64,000 nt of DNA, taken from positions 1,116,001 through 1,180,000 of the forward strand of contig NW_024468913.1 in the NCBI RefSeq assembly GCF_011745365.1. Direction: 5' to 3'. This DNA is from Cryphonectria parasitica EP155. Taxonomy: Eukaryota > Ascomycota > Sordariomycetes > Diaporthales > Cryphonectriaceae. This document shows positions 1-13,847 of the stretch, piece by piece. Position 1 is the first letter of the stretch. Each line of letters starts with the position of its first letter. The translations under genes and the position numbers were made by a program. The notes under the pieces are model-generated. The model had not been told where the DNA came from, searched no databases, and was given only the letters and a program-made list of their open reading frames with translations.

Positions 1-1334
1 TGCCACCACAGCCGACCAAGACAGACCGCAACGCCGAGCCCTCCCATGGCGCACCCCCGCCAAACATGCGCTGGGACTCGGGCCGTGAGCCGTTCATCAG
101 GATCCAGGGCTGGGGCTGGTTCGACAGCGCCACCTGGCACTATGGGTCCTCTCGCAATGGGCCCGGGCAAGGCGAGGTCAAGGCCAAGCCGCTCAGCTGC
201 GGGATCCTAAGCTACTACTCGCCGCAATTCTTCAACCAGACTCGCATGCGCGCTCTGGACGAGCAGGCCCGGTTGAACCTGACGAGCGAGGGTCTGTGGA
301 CGGGGCCCGGCGAGGAAGGCAATAGGACCGAGGCCATCAAACAGCTTGCCCGGCGGCGGCGTTTTCATCATCTGGAGAATGTGACGTCCGAGGAGGCCAT
401 GCTGATGAGGAGGAACTCGGAGAGGGCATTGCGGGCCTTCCTCGTCCCCGACACAGAGAACAGCAGCTGCTCCGGCGCGGACTGGGTACTGATGACGTCC
501 GAGATCGTGCAGCGCGTCACGAACCAGCTGACCATGCTGGACACCAGGCTCGCCTCGCTGCCGGGCATAGACGACATGGGAGACGACGAGACGGCCATGT
601 ACAAGTGGCTGTTTGACCTGCGGGCGCAGAGCCACATGTTCATGGTGGCTTACATGGAGTACCCGCAGGAGATCAGCCGCGACACGTGGCAGACGGACTC
701 GGATCTCTACAGGGAGACACATGCGCGGTGCCGATGGCGGTATACCAGGCTTCTTGTGCCGGAGGAACGTCTACACCACTCGCTCTCGCCCGAGGAGGCG
801 GACATCCGATCGGCGGTGGAAGAAGTCTACGGCACGATCTGTGCAGTGCTGATCACGATGGGCTTCGGTATCGAGCTCGCCTGGCTCGACATGCTGGCAG
901 ACAGGCGTGCAGCGAGTACAGCGCTGGCGCCCAAAGCCGCCACATGGCAGGAGAACATAGCCGAGCTCACCGCATGGCTTGGTTGGGAGAGTCAATACTA
1001 CGGCTGTAAGGAACAGTGCGCGTGGAACGAGCGTTGTTATATTCCTATGTGGCCGATGCTGCACCGAGGAGGCATGGGCGGCGGTGGTGGGGGCCATGGA
1101 CGCGGCCCTGGGGGTCCTGGAAGAGGTCGACACCCAGGAGAAGGCGGCCGGGGACCTGCATTTCTATTAGACGAGGACGACTTTCCCCTTGGCCCGCCGC
1201 CTGGTCATGATGGCCCTGGACGTGGAGGTCCAGGTTTTAAGATGCCGCCTCGAGGGCCATCGTGGATGGGTGATGACACGGATCTCTGGGAGCCCAAATG
1301 TGTGAATATCACTTGGATCATGGGAGAGGGTTGA
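1..1334 (+). CDS. Secreted-type hypothetical protein, 5' end cut by the window
   Basis: The reading frame is open from the left edge (first full codon at base 3) through an internal ATG at 66 to a TGA at 1332-1334, so the true start may lie outside the window. From the ATG it gives 422 residues. I do not recognise the family. Visible traits are several N-glycosylation sequons (NLT, NRT, NVT, NSS, NIT), a cysteine cluster near residues 309-319 (CKEQCAWNERC), and a Gly/Pro/Arg-rich stretch at about 330-400 with repeated GGPGRG-like units. The tail has one further Cys (EPKCVNITW). Sequons and scattered cysteines suggest an extracellular or lumenal protein whose signal peptide would lie upstream; this is inference. 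The Gly-rich tail sits outside the more ordered helical part and may be disordered. Confidence 0.6.
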   Translation, partial: PPQPTKTDRNAEPSHGAPPPNMRWDSGREPFIRIQGWGWFDSATWHYGSSRNGPGQGEVKAKPLSCGILSYYSPQFFNQTRMRALDEQARLNLTSEGLWTGPGEEGNRTEAIKQLARRRRFHHLENVTSEEAMLMRRNSERALRAFLVPDTENSSCSGADWVLMTSEIVQRVTNQLTMLDTRLASLPGIDDMGDDETAMYKWLFDLRAQSHMFMVAYMEYPQEISRDTWQTDSDLYRETHARCRWRYTRLLVPEERLHHSLSPEEADIRSAVEEVYGTICAVLITMGFGIELAWLDMLADRRAASTALAPKAATWQENIAELTAWLGWESQYYGCKEQCAWNERCYIPMWPMLHRGGMGGGGGGHGRGPGGPGRGRHPGEGGRGPAFLLDEDDFPLGPPPGHDGPGRGGPGFKMPPRGPSWMGDDTDLWEPKCVNITWIMGEG

Positions 1335-1610
1335 TTGGATATTCTTTCGACAAGAAAAAAAGAGGAAAAACTATATTGTAGACTACTCAAGAGTCAGTAC
1401 TCTTATACATATATATACAATGGCACAAACGAGTAATTGAGCCATGGGTTGGATATGACATACTTCTATTGTGTATAGCATGTAACCCCTTCGCTTAGCT
1501 GATGATTTCCCTTCTTTTGTCTACCTGGTGTTGTATGACCTTCTTCACCCCAAACTCCAACGCGACTTGCTTCTATTTGCATATGGGACAGTCCATCTTC
1601 GTCTTCCATA

Positions 1611-2101
1611 TCAGTTGACGGCCACATATGCCCTCATCGCCTTGACAGCATCGCCGTCGTGTTGCTTGAGCAGCTCGGTAGCCTTGGGCTTCGTCAGATC
1701 GAGCTCGTCAACCTGTGCGCAGACAATCTCGTCAGTCTTGTTTCCCCCACTTGCCAGGCACAGACCCCCAGCTGGATGGTGCCTCTCCATCTCTATCGCC
1801 AACCGACCCCACCACCACTTACTAGTAGCGTGACGTCCGCGGCGTCCACCTTGACCTTCTTGAGGTCCTTCTTCTCCTCGGCCTTGGTGACGCTCAGCTT
1901 GTTCACGGCCTCGCTGAGGCCCTTTTGGTCGACCGACGTAGAGCCAGTTGCGGCGTCGTCACCCCGCGCATCGAGCTGCGACAGCGCCGCGGCGGCTTTC
2001 CTGTCCTCTGCCGACTTGGCCTTGTCGTCTTGCAGTTCGTCCTCGACATCGCCGGTCGTGGCGCCTTCCACGACGCCTGAGGGCTGCTTCTCTTCTGCCA
2101 T
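1611..2101 (-). CDS. HYPK-like protein with C-terminal NAC-type UBA domain
   Basis: Two exons: 2101-1823 and 1712-1611, joined in phase 0 across a GTAAGT..CACAG intron (1713-1822), giving 126 residues. The start is the ATG at 2101 (MAEEKQ). An in-frame upstream ATG at 2182 would add 27 low-complexity residues and is less likely. The N-terminal half is acidic and rich in Ala, Asp and Lys. The C-terminal 45 residues form the UBA-like domain found in HYPK and NAC-alpha (KVKVDAADVTLLV, then DELDLTKPKATELL, ending in an AMRAYV helix). In the family, HYPK binds the NatA N-terminal acetyltransferase at the ribosome and acts as a chaperone. The gene is divergent from the DAHP synthase gene with 481 bp between their starts. 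The family call is secure; the partner is inferred from homology. Confidence 0.85.
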
Positions 2102-2582
2102 TGTCGTTTCTGCGTTGTAGGAGGGGAGAAGGGAAGGTGTGGTTGTAGGAAGGGAAATCGAGGAGGGGTTCGTTCTCGCCAAATCAGACTGGGGAAGGTA
2201 GTCATGAAATCTCAGGGTTACGATAAGGGTTACTATCCGTACTTTTTCGGCTTGAACAAAGATGTGTCACCACGACCAACCCTCACTTTCTTCGTCTCTT
2301 GATTTATATGTTCTGAGAAAACTTGTGTCATTCTCTCTCTGCTCAAAGATATTGGCCGTGTCTTGAGAAATTCTGTTGTGCAATACATTCCTTAAGGTTG
2401 AATCCTGTTGTACTGTTTGAAATTCTTTGCAGTATCGCAACAATACACAAACAGAAAACAGCTGACTCGAACACTCACTTGACTCACTCAATTCACACTT
2501 ATAAGCCCTACTCTGCTGCTTGTCTACAGCCTCAGCCTATCAGTGAGAAACGGGACCACTCACCTGCCACTACATACCCAAC
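2102..2582. promoter_or_regulatory. Divergent intergenic promoter region, HYPK-like / DAHP synthase
   Basis: These 481 bases separate two outward-facing start codons and must hold both promoters and leaders. The part next to DAHP synthase is pyrimidine-rich, as is usual for fungal leaders. No canonical TATA box or known factor site stands out. Confidence 0.6.
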
Positions 2583-4046
2583 ATGATGGCGTCATCCAAA
2601 GGGTCCTGGACGCCCGACTCTTGGCGCTCCAAGCCCATCAAGCAGGTGCCCGACCTCGATCCCGCCGCCGTAGCCCGTGCCGGCGCAGAGCTCAGCAACC
2701 TCCCGCCGCTCGTGACGCCCAAGGAGATCCTCAAGCTCAAGGCGGAGCTCCGCGCCGTGGCCCGCGGCGAGGCCTTCCTCCTGCAGGGCGGCGACTGCGC
2801 GGAGCTGTTTGAGTACTGCAACCAGGCCGCCATCGAGAGCAAGATCAAGCTCCTGCTGCAAATGTCCCTCGTGCTGATTCTTGGCTGTGACAAGCGCGTT
2901 GTCCGCATCGGCCGCATGGCTGGCCAGTATGCCAAGCCCCGCTCCAGCGACACGGAGACCCTCGCGGACGGGCGTGTCGTGCCCAGCTTCCGCGGCGACA
3001 TCTTGAACTCGTATGACATCGACCAGCGGGCCCTCGACCCGGCCAGGCTTGTCAAGGCGTACCACTATTCCGCTGCCACTCTCAACTACAGCCGTGCCGC
3101 CGCATCGAGCGGTATCGCCGACCTGAACCGGCCCATGGACTGGGACCTGGGCCACGTCCAGGACCCGCGCCTCAAGGACAAGTACAGCGGCATTGTGAAC
3201 GCGCTCCAGACGAGCATGCGCTTCATGAACACCATCGGTGCCCTGGGCAGCGACAGCGCCTCCGTCTCAACGGTCGACCTCTTCACCAGCCATGAAGGCC
3301 TGGTGCTCGAGTATGAACAGCCGCTGACGCGGCCCTTCTCGTCCGCCGCTATCTACGGCGGCGCCAAGACCCAGCGAGGCGGAGCCTCGACCACACCGAT
3401 GCTCAACAACGGCGGCCAGGGCCAGGGCCAGGACGAGAACGAGACCCAGTACTACGACACGTCGGCGCACTTCCTCTGGATCGGCGACCGCACGCGACAG
3501 ATCGACGGCGCCCACGTCGAGTTCTTCCGGGGCATCGCCAACCCGATCGGCGTCAAGGTGGGCCCGTCCACGCCGACGTCCGACCTGCTCGAGCTGCTGC
3601 GCACCCTGAACCCGGCCCGCGAGGTCGGCAAGATCACCCTCATCACGCGGTACGGCGCCGCCAAGGTCAAGGACCTGCTGCCCGCCCACATCCGCGCTGT
3701 CGAGGACAGCGAGTACGCCCGCACCGTCGTCTGGCAGTGCGACCCCATGCACGGCAACACCCGGTCCACGGCCACCGGCGTCAAGACCCGCCGCTTCGGC
3801 GACATCTTTGCCGAGCTGCAGGAGACCCTGCGCATCCACAAGGAGCAGGGGAGCTACCTGGGCGGCGTGCACCTGGAGCTGACGGGCGATGCCGTCACCG
3901 AGTGTCTCGGCGGCAGCGAGGAGCTGGACGAGGACGACCTGGCCGTGCGCTACACGAGCCTGTGTGACCCGCGCCTGAACGAGAAGCAGGCTCTGGAGCT
4001 GGCGTTTGAGATTACGCATCACTACCGAAACGAGGCAGATCACTAA
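2583..4046 (+). CDS. Class II (plant-like) 3-deoxy-D-arabino-heptulosonate 7-phosphate synthase
   Basis: An intronless gene of 487 residues. It condenses phosphoenolpyruvate and erythrose 4-phosphate in the first step of the shikimate pathway, feeding aromatic amino acids. Class II signatures run the full length: the opening WTPDSWR, QGGDCAE at 68-74, RMAGQYAKPRS at 111-121, the SHEGLVLEYE segment, WIGDRTRQ, and CDPMHGNT at 386-393. The metal ligands expected from the Mycobacterium enzyme can be placed: Cys72, His390, Glu432 (HLEL) and Asp462 (LCDPRLN). Length matches the family (about 460-490). Many fungi carry this class beside the class I Aro3/Aro4 enzymes. There is no targeting peptide, so it is probably cytosolic. 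The ATG at 2583 begins a tandem Met-Met; either could initiate. Confidence 0.95.
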   Translation: MMASSKGSWTPDSWRSKPIKQVPDLDPAAVARAGAELSNLPPLVTPKEILKLKAELRAVARGEAFLLQGGDCAELFEYCNQAAIESKIKLLLQMSLVLILGCDKRVVRIGRMAGQYAKPRSSDTETLADGRVVPSFRGDILNSYDIDQRALDPARLVKAYHYSAATLNYSRAAASSGIADLNRPMDWDLGHVQDPRLKDKYSGIVNALQTSMRFMNTIGALGSDSASVSTVDLFTSHEGLVLEYEQPLTRPFSSAAIYGGAKTQRGGASTTPMLNNGGQGQGQDENETQYYDTSAHFLWIGDRTRQIDGAHVEFFRGIANPIGVKVGPSTPTSDLLELLRTLNPAREVGKITLITRYGAAKVKDLLPAHIRAVEDSEYARTVVWQCDPMHGNTRSTATGVKTRRFGDIFAELQETLRIHKEQGSYLGGVHLELTGDAVTECLGGSEELDEDDLAVRYTSLCDPRLNEKQALELAFEITHHYRNEADH

Positions 4047-4405
4047 GTGAGCGGCCTGGCGTGCTTGTTAACGCATTGTACATATAGATGGGACATGACC
4101 GAAGTTTTGAATTTATAGGGCGAGGCGTTGGACCGGGGATTTCTCTCTATGTCTGGCCCAAAAAAGAACAAGAGACGGCGCAGGAGAAGAAAAAAAAGTT
4201 GAAAGTTCATGGTTGCTGCTGCCACCTGAAGTATCATTATCAATCTTCATTGAAGGCTTAGCCTAGCTTTGCGTGCGGGATCGAAATTCTATGCTCTCCT
4301 CATCAAGTCCAATTGCTGGACGAAATCTCAGCTCGCTCATTGCCCTGCCTGATATCATAACCTCCCGAGACTCCGTTCCAGACCTCCAGCGCCTTGCTGA
4401 AACCT
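4047..4405. other. Spacer between convergent 3' ends
   Basis: This 359-base stretch lies between the stop codons of the convergent DAHP synthase and epimerase genes. It holds both 3' untranslated regions and an A-rich patch around 4160-4200. I see no gene or defined element. Confidence 0.6.
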
Positions 4406-7966
<3,561 letters not shown>

Positions 7967-8202
7967 ATGTCTGTCCCTTGGGTGCCTCTGGAGAAGGACG
8001 GCGTCACAGTTGCGCAGGCGCGGGAGTTGGTCAACGCAATCGCAGAGAAGCACGGCCACATCGACGATGAAACCTGGCAAGAGCTTGATAAGATCAGTGC
8101 TAAAGCCAGGGAAGAAATTCGTCAAAGCTACAGAAGCTTAGCCAATGCCGCTGCGTCATCTATATCAACGTAAGTCGACAAGCCTTTCTGGCGCCTGCCT
8201 AC

Positions 8203-8220
8203 CAAGTACTTAAGTACTTG
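8203..8220. repeat. Perfect 18-nt palindrome
   Basis: CAAGTACTTAAGTACTTG is its own reverse complement. It lies in the presumed first intron of the broken ATPase gene, just before the region where no in-phase acceptor can be found. Confidence 0.9.
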
Positions 8221-10583
8221 AGTAAGGACGTAGGCGTGCCCCAATGCCAAGAAGTCAGCGTAGTCCGATTATTTATTAATGGAGATCACGCGAAGGGTGG
8301 CCAAGAATCTGTACACAAGCAACGCACGATTCGTGTTTGAGCTGTTGCAGAATGCCGAGGATAACCATTACACCAATGCTCGAGCACAGGGTCATCAGCC
8401 CTACGTCGCATTCGAAGTCCACGAGGATCGTGTCATTATTGAATGCAACGAGGACGGGTTCAATAGGGACAATTTGGAAGCAATCTGCAACGTCGGCCAT
8501 AGCTCTAAAACAGGTGCTCAAGGCTACATCGGCGAAAACGGTATTGGCTTCAAATCTATTTTCATGGCGGCGTATGAAGTCCACATCCAATCTGGCCCCT
8601 ACTCATTCTACTTCAGGCACCACAGCGGAGATTCTGGTCTGGGCATGATCACGCCCGTCTGGGAGGAACCTATGGAACAATTGTCTCAACACATGACAAG
8701 AATGACACTTCTTCTCCATGCTACAGGTGATCCCGCCGCTTTAGCATCGCAGCGCCAGACGATGCGCGAGCAGTTCAACGACTTGCAAGAAAGTATGCTC
8801 CTCTTCATGCGAAACCTAGAGGTGATCCGTATCTCGTTCTTCGACAGCAATGATGTGCTTCAGACCTCCACCAGCTTCTCGGCCTCGAAGATAAATGCCA
8901 ACAGAACAATATTGACCAAGACAGTCACGAAGAGAGAAAAAAAAAAAACCGAAACGACTTGTCAAACTTATCATGTCACTCAGCGTACCGTGCACAACTT
9001 GGCAGAAAATGAGAATCGAACCTAATCGGAGACAGAAAAGCAGGCGCGAGCCTACGCCAGTGCCGAAGTGATACTTGCATTTTCTCTATCAGCGGATAGC
9101 AAGGCATTTATAGTCAAGCCTCAAGATGTCTATGGATTTCTGCCAATGAGGTATATGGGCTTTTCGGTAAGAGTGCCACCTGTCTCCATGATATGTCTCA
9201 ATTCCTCTGTTTGAGGTTTCATTTTCAATGGATTGTTTATGTCAGTCTATGAGACGACTTCGCAGCGTGGTCTTAGGAATGGAGCAGAATGTTGCTCTTT
9301 GGGTTCTCCCTAGTGCGTTGATCTTCTGCATACATCCAAGGGTCTCTATGTCCATGTTTTTGACTTTAACCTGGGCCCCGAGGAACATGTCTACGACTTC
9401 AAGTACACAATGCTTTACTTGCCCCTAACCCATCAATGCTAACTACCTCCTACTCTTCCAGTTCCTCATACAAAGTGACTTCGTGACGCAAGGTAATAGG
9501 CAGGATATCGTTGTCACGTCTGCGAGGAATCGAGGCATTCTTGACGGCGTCAGTGCTGCGTTCACCTAAGCCGTTTCGGAATTCTGCTCCGATTCGAATC
9601 TTCGATATACCTGGATGATATTCTTACCAGACAAGGATTAATTCACCCACGACAAATTCTGGTTGGGCCTCGTTAACGCGATACGGCTGAAACTCGGTGA
9701 AGTATCAACAATGCTACCGAGGAGTGAGCGTGGCCTCCGTAAGATCAACGAACTCCGAATCCTTCACCCAGCACAATGTGATAGCAAAGGAGAGCCTTTG
9801 TTCAATGATCTCAAGCCTGAGATATGGTTGTCCAATAAGCATCTCGCTAGCGACATCAAGATTCTCCAGAACTTTGGGTTGAGGCTACCCGACAGTACTG
9901 TGTTCTTGAGAATGATTGAGCAGGATCTGAGACGACCAGGATCTCGCATGAGATGTGAAGAGACAGATGAGGATTGGCACACCAAGACAGCGAAACTGTT
10001 ACTGAGATTGATTGAGGTGAACACAAGCGACCAGAATCTGGAGCTGCGCAATATGGGACTGATTCCCGAGCGAACCGGGTCTAGTGTCACCTGGATCTCG
10101 TCAAATATCAGTGACAAGATCTATCTTGGCGAGACCGAAGGGGGGTTTGTCATTCCCCGAAGTCTTGCTCTGCGGGTCGTGGAAATCAAATCATCGCGAA
10201 ACCCGGCACGTGTCGAATTTTTCAAAGAAATGGGTGTTTGTGTGGCCGATCCAAAGATGGTGCGCGGCAAAATTCTGGATCGACATCGAACACTGAGAAT
10301 TCCTAGATTGACACCACTCATAATTCCTGCTTCGGTCTTGTTCACGCAGCTAGAATTTCTTATCTCACAAATCACCTGAACTCCGGGCGGCTTCGGGATG
10401 CACTAGTACTCTCCGATCAACGACTAGGGTTATGGAATCCTGAGCAGAGAGAGCCTCTGTATGTCCCGGACGATGACTGTTACGGGGCACAGGAGCTTCT
10501 CACAGCAACGGAGGCTGGAACTGAGCCAGGAAACGGGGCGCCAGGGATGTCTGCGAGGTTTCTGCACCAGTACTTCATGGATA

Positions 10584-10599
10584 CCCCCCCCCCCCCCCC
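10584..10599 (+). repeat. C16 homopolymer inside coding sequence
   Basis: Sixteen C residues follow FLHQYFMDT in the ATPase pseudogene. The upstream frame leaves the tract into nonsense, while the conserved continuation (DKPHAKSPEWVAWL) is in another frame. A tract of 14 or 17 would restore it. Slippage, either biological or in sequencing, is the likely cause. Confidence 0.9.
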
Positions 10600-13500
10600 G
10601 ACAAACCACATGCTAAGTCACCTGAGTGGGTTGCCTGGTTGGAGGTTCATGCAGGGCTGCGAACCACACCGAGGCTGATCGACACATCAACCAATGGCCT
10701 CTCTGCTGAATGCATTTATGTTGCAAAGCATCGGCCAGAGCGATTTTTGGGGCTTCTACGAAAAACATATCTTTCTGAGGGGGAGGATGTGAATATCTGG
10801 GATATTGTGAGGGAAGAATGCAAACATATCGAGGTTCTTTGTGAAGGTAAACGCATGTTTCTCTATCGAAGACCTATGTCCCGCTCCTCGACCTGCAACA
10901 AAAGTGTGAGCAATACTTACCCGAGGGTGAGGTCTTTCCCTTCCTCAAAATCGACGATCATCTTACGAGGGAGACCTACGATCAGATGCACTGGTCCTTC
11001 CTTGACCGCTTAGTCGGTGTCAATGTCACAGAGGATCTGGACTTCTATTTGGCTATTTTGAGCCACCTTGGCGGATTGGCAGTGCAACTTGGTGATTGTG
11101 TCTTTCGTCTATATAACGTGATCTACGCAAAATACACAGAGTCGGCAGCGAAACCCGTGGCTAAGACCAAGATCAGGTTTGTTTTTCTCTTCCCCGGACA
11201 ATAAGTGTCTCTACTAATTCGGACCAGGAATTTTTTCGAAGAGGCGCCAATCTACGTACCGGCATACTCCGGATCTTCACCTTCGTGGGCTTCGATGAAC
11301 GACTGCCTCTGGAAGGGATTGCATACTATGGTCACCGCGAAGCCCCTTTGTGCTCGTTACACGGAAGCATATGCCAACATGCCAGTCGAGTTGCGCAATG
11401 TGGAAACACTGTTCCGTGTTGTGCTTGAGATCGAAGACTGCGGGTTGAACGAGATAGTGATCGAGTTAGTCGAGCTGAACCGCTACAACGAGGTCTACGA
11501 CAAGAATGTCTTCTATTTATACCAGGATTTCAGCAACCTCTGCAAGGACGTGACAGGAGTCGAACAGAGGTCTACGATGTCAGTCAATATTCCCATAAGA
11601 GAAGTTATATCCCCTTTTCTAACATGAAATTAAATCAGTGACATATTTGACACGCGAAACATCATCTGTGTGCCAACTGAAGATGGTTGTCGCTGGTACT
11701 CTCTCCGTGATTGTTTGTGGTCAAGCAACGCACCAATCCAAGGGAAGGTTACCCTGAGCGAGCATTACGCAGGCCTCGAAAAGATGTTCTGCGACTTTCT
11801 TCAGGTGAAGACTCTTACCTTTGAGATCGTCCGTGATGAACTTGTCCGGTTGGGCGACAGTCAAGAAAGTTCTGCTGCCGATGTCAAAGATAATATAATT
11901 TCTTTGAGCTCCTTTCTTGCAGAGATGGAGCCCAAGGACTACCGCAAAGCGACTGCGTTACGTACAGCTAAAATAATTCCGATCCGGCACCCTGATGGAA
12001 GTGTCAGCCTTGATTCTACTGCTGCTGATTTTGTCATTGTCGACACAACTCCACTGGAAAGCATCTTTGCGCGTCGGGTCAAGACACTTGACTTCTCTCT
12101 TGATGAAGTCCACCTACTTGGCCCATTCATTGTATGGATCGGTCTGGGGAAGAAGTACATGTCGGTCATGGTCAAAGAGGTCACAACGGTTAATGGCCAG
12201 ACCAAAGAACCCACGCGGCGTCAGGAACGCAAGATCAGCCCGAAGGCACACGCTCTCTATCGGTACAGTCCCGAGTCTCTCTTGAGCTACTACGCTGTAT
12301 ATTAATTACTTGGATTGCCTCACAGAATCGCCTGTCATTACGGCAGCCCCAGGTTGCACAACTCCAACACCCCGCTCTACGAAATGCTGCGCAATGCACA
12401 GGTTTATGAGACGAACGAGATAACTTGTGAATTGACCCTCTCACAAGACGGGGAAGTTCATAAACACGTCAAGGAGCACAGCGATCTTCATATCCGAGAA
12501 CGAGGAGCCCAGCTCGAGATATTCATCTCCCGGGACAGGAAGAGTCAGCATCTGGTGTACCTCTCAAAACTCGGTCCCCGTCTATTTGACTGGCTGCTAC
12601 TAGATGCAAGCATGCGGATCCCCGACGAGCTTGCCTTGAGAGGCCAATTCGCCATCCAGAAAATTCTGAATATCACCGAGCGATCGCTCTATGAGCTAAT
12701 ACTAGAAGAAGACGGTATTGCTAATGCCGACGTAGAGGATATGTATGAGAGCACAGAATCGGAGAGTGGTGAGGATGAGTATGATGATGAATTCTTGAAC
12801 CCGCTGTTGGATCGGACTTCGATACATGCAACGTCTGGTTTACGCAGCTCTGGATCCATTGGCAAACTAGCCAGGTCAGTCTGCATGGCATTCCACTCTA
12901 ATATTACCTTCAAAAGCAGCCGTTAACCGCGTTCAATAGTGCTCAAAGTCCCGGTTACGAGGATTTAGACCTAATTCCACACGAGATTCCAAGACAAGAC
13001 CATTATCGAGATCTTCTCTGCCGGGTCGTCTCTGCTGCACGGGCGGCACGATTTAACAGGGGAGACTCGTTCGACATGTCTGGAATGCTCTCAGCTCTAC
13101 CTCTTTCCGGTGACTCTAGGACCAGCTACGGTGATTACGAATTTGAATATTCTTCTTCACTCGAGCGTGATATAAAGATTGGTGCAGCAGGAGAGCTTTG
13201 CGTAGGTCTTCACTGGCCCGATTTAAGCTAATAATCGGCCTGTTGCGAGAAACAATGTGATGTTGACTAACATGGTATCCTCGCTTCAGGTATTCGAACT
13301 GCTGAAGTCCCTCTCTCTACCGAACTTCTCCCTCGCTCAGTGGCAGAGCACAATCCGGCACTACGTCAAAGTTCACCCCGAGTACGCTGGCATTCATCGC
13401 TGGAGTCACATGGAGACAGCTACGAACACAAGGGGCATTGACAAAGCTGCTCATCGACAGTGGCCACCTCGAAGGAGCGCTTTGGCGAGAAAGGAAGCCA

Positions 13501-13847
13501 ATGTACTACCTTGAGGTAGAGACGACGACGGGGCTGTGCAGCACGCCTTTCTACATGAGCCAGGCGCAGTACCGACGAGTGAGTGGCCCTTTCCCAGCTG
13601 CTCCCAAAACCCCCCCTCGCCTACGATTCTGTGTGATATTGGGATGAAACTTCATTGGAGACTGACTTTCCTATGCCAGATGCACACCCACAGGAATCAG
13701 ACGGAAGCAGTATACGTAATCTTCTGTGTGTTCGAGATTCAAAAACAGCCTGTTGGCATCAGGGTATTAATGAATCCTGCCGAGCTAGAGGCGGAAGGCA
13801 AGCTCGAGTTTACGGCAGAGAAATGGTCTGTTAAAGTCACTTCGTAG

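Larger units (their letters stand above)
7967..13847 (+). pseudogene. Broken Hsp90-like ATPase / NO VEIN C-terminal domain (sacsin-like) gene
   Basis: Exon 1 starts at ATG 7967 (MSVPWVPLEKDG) with donor GTAAGT at 8170. The next segment (8279-9166) has a GHKL ATPase fold: N-box ELLQNAEDN, the NEDGF turn and G2 box IGENGIGFKSIF. Conserved segments continue to a C-terminal NO VEIN domain (YYLEVETTTG, TPFYMSQAQYRR, TAEKWSVKVTS) ending at 13847. Good introns are 11177-11227, 11570-11638, 12263-12325, 12875-12939, 13202-13289 and 13579-13679. The frame is broken by TAA at 9023, 9567 and 9639. Frame changes occur near 10313, at the C run 10584-10599, near 10860 and near 13430. The exon 1 donor has no in-phase acceptor before 8279. 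Conserved sequence continues in frame past each stop, so this is a decaying copy of a roughly 1,700-residue protein. Sequencing error could explain some, but hardly all, lesions. Cellular function in fungi is unknown to me. Confidence 0.75.

Noticed and set aside
2592..4043. Long minus-strand open frames opposite the DAHP synthase gene
   Set aside because: They are antisense shadows of a GC-rich, codon-biased gene and show no domain of their own.
9228..9428. 66-codon frame as an extra exon of the NO VEIN-like gene
   Set aside because: It keeps phase with the GTAAGA/GTCAG intron, but the sequence does not resemble the family, so I left it as part of an unexplained interruption.
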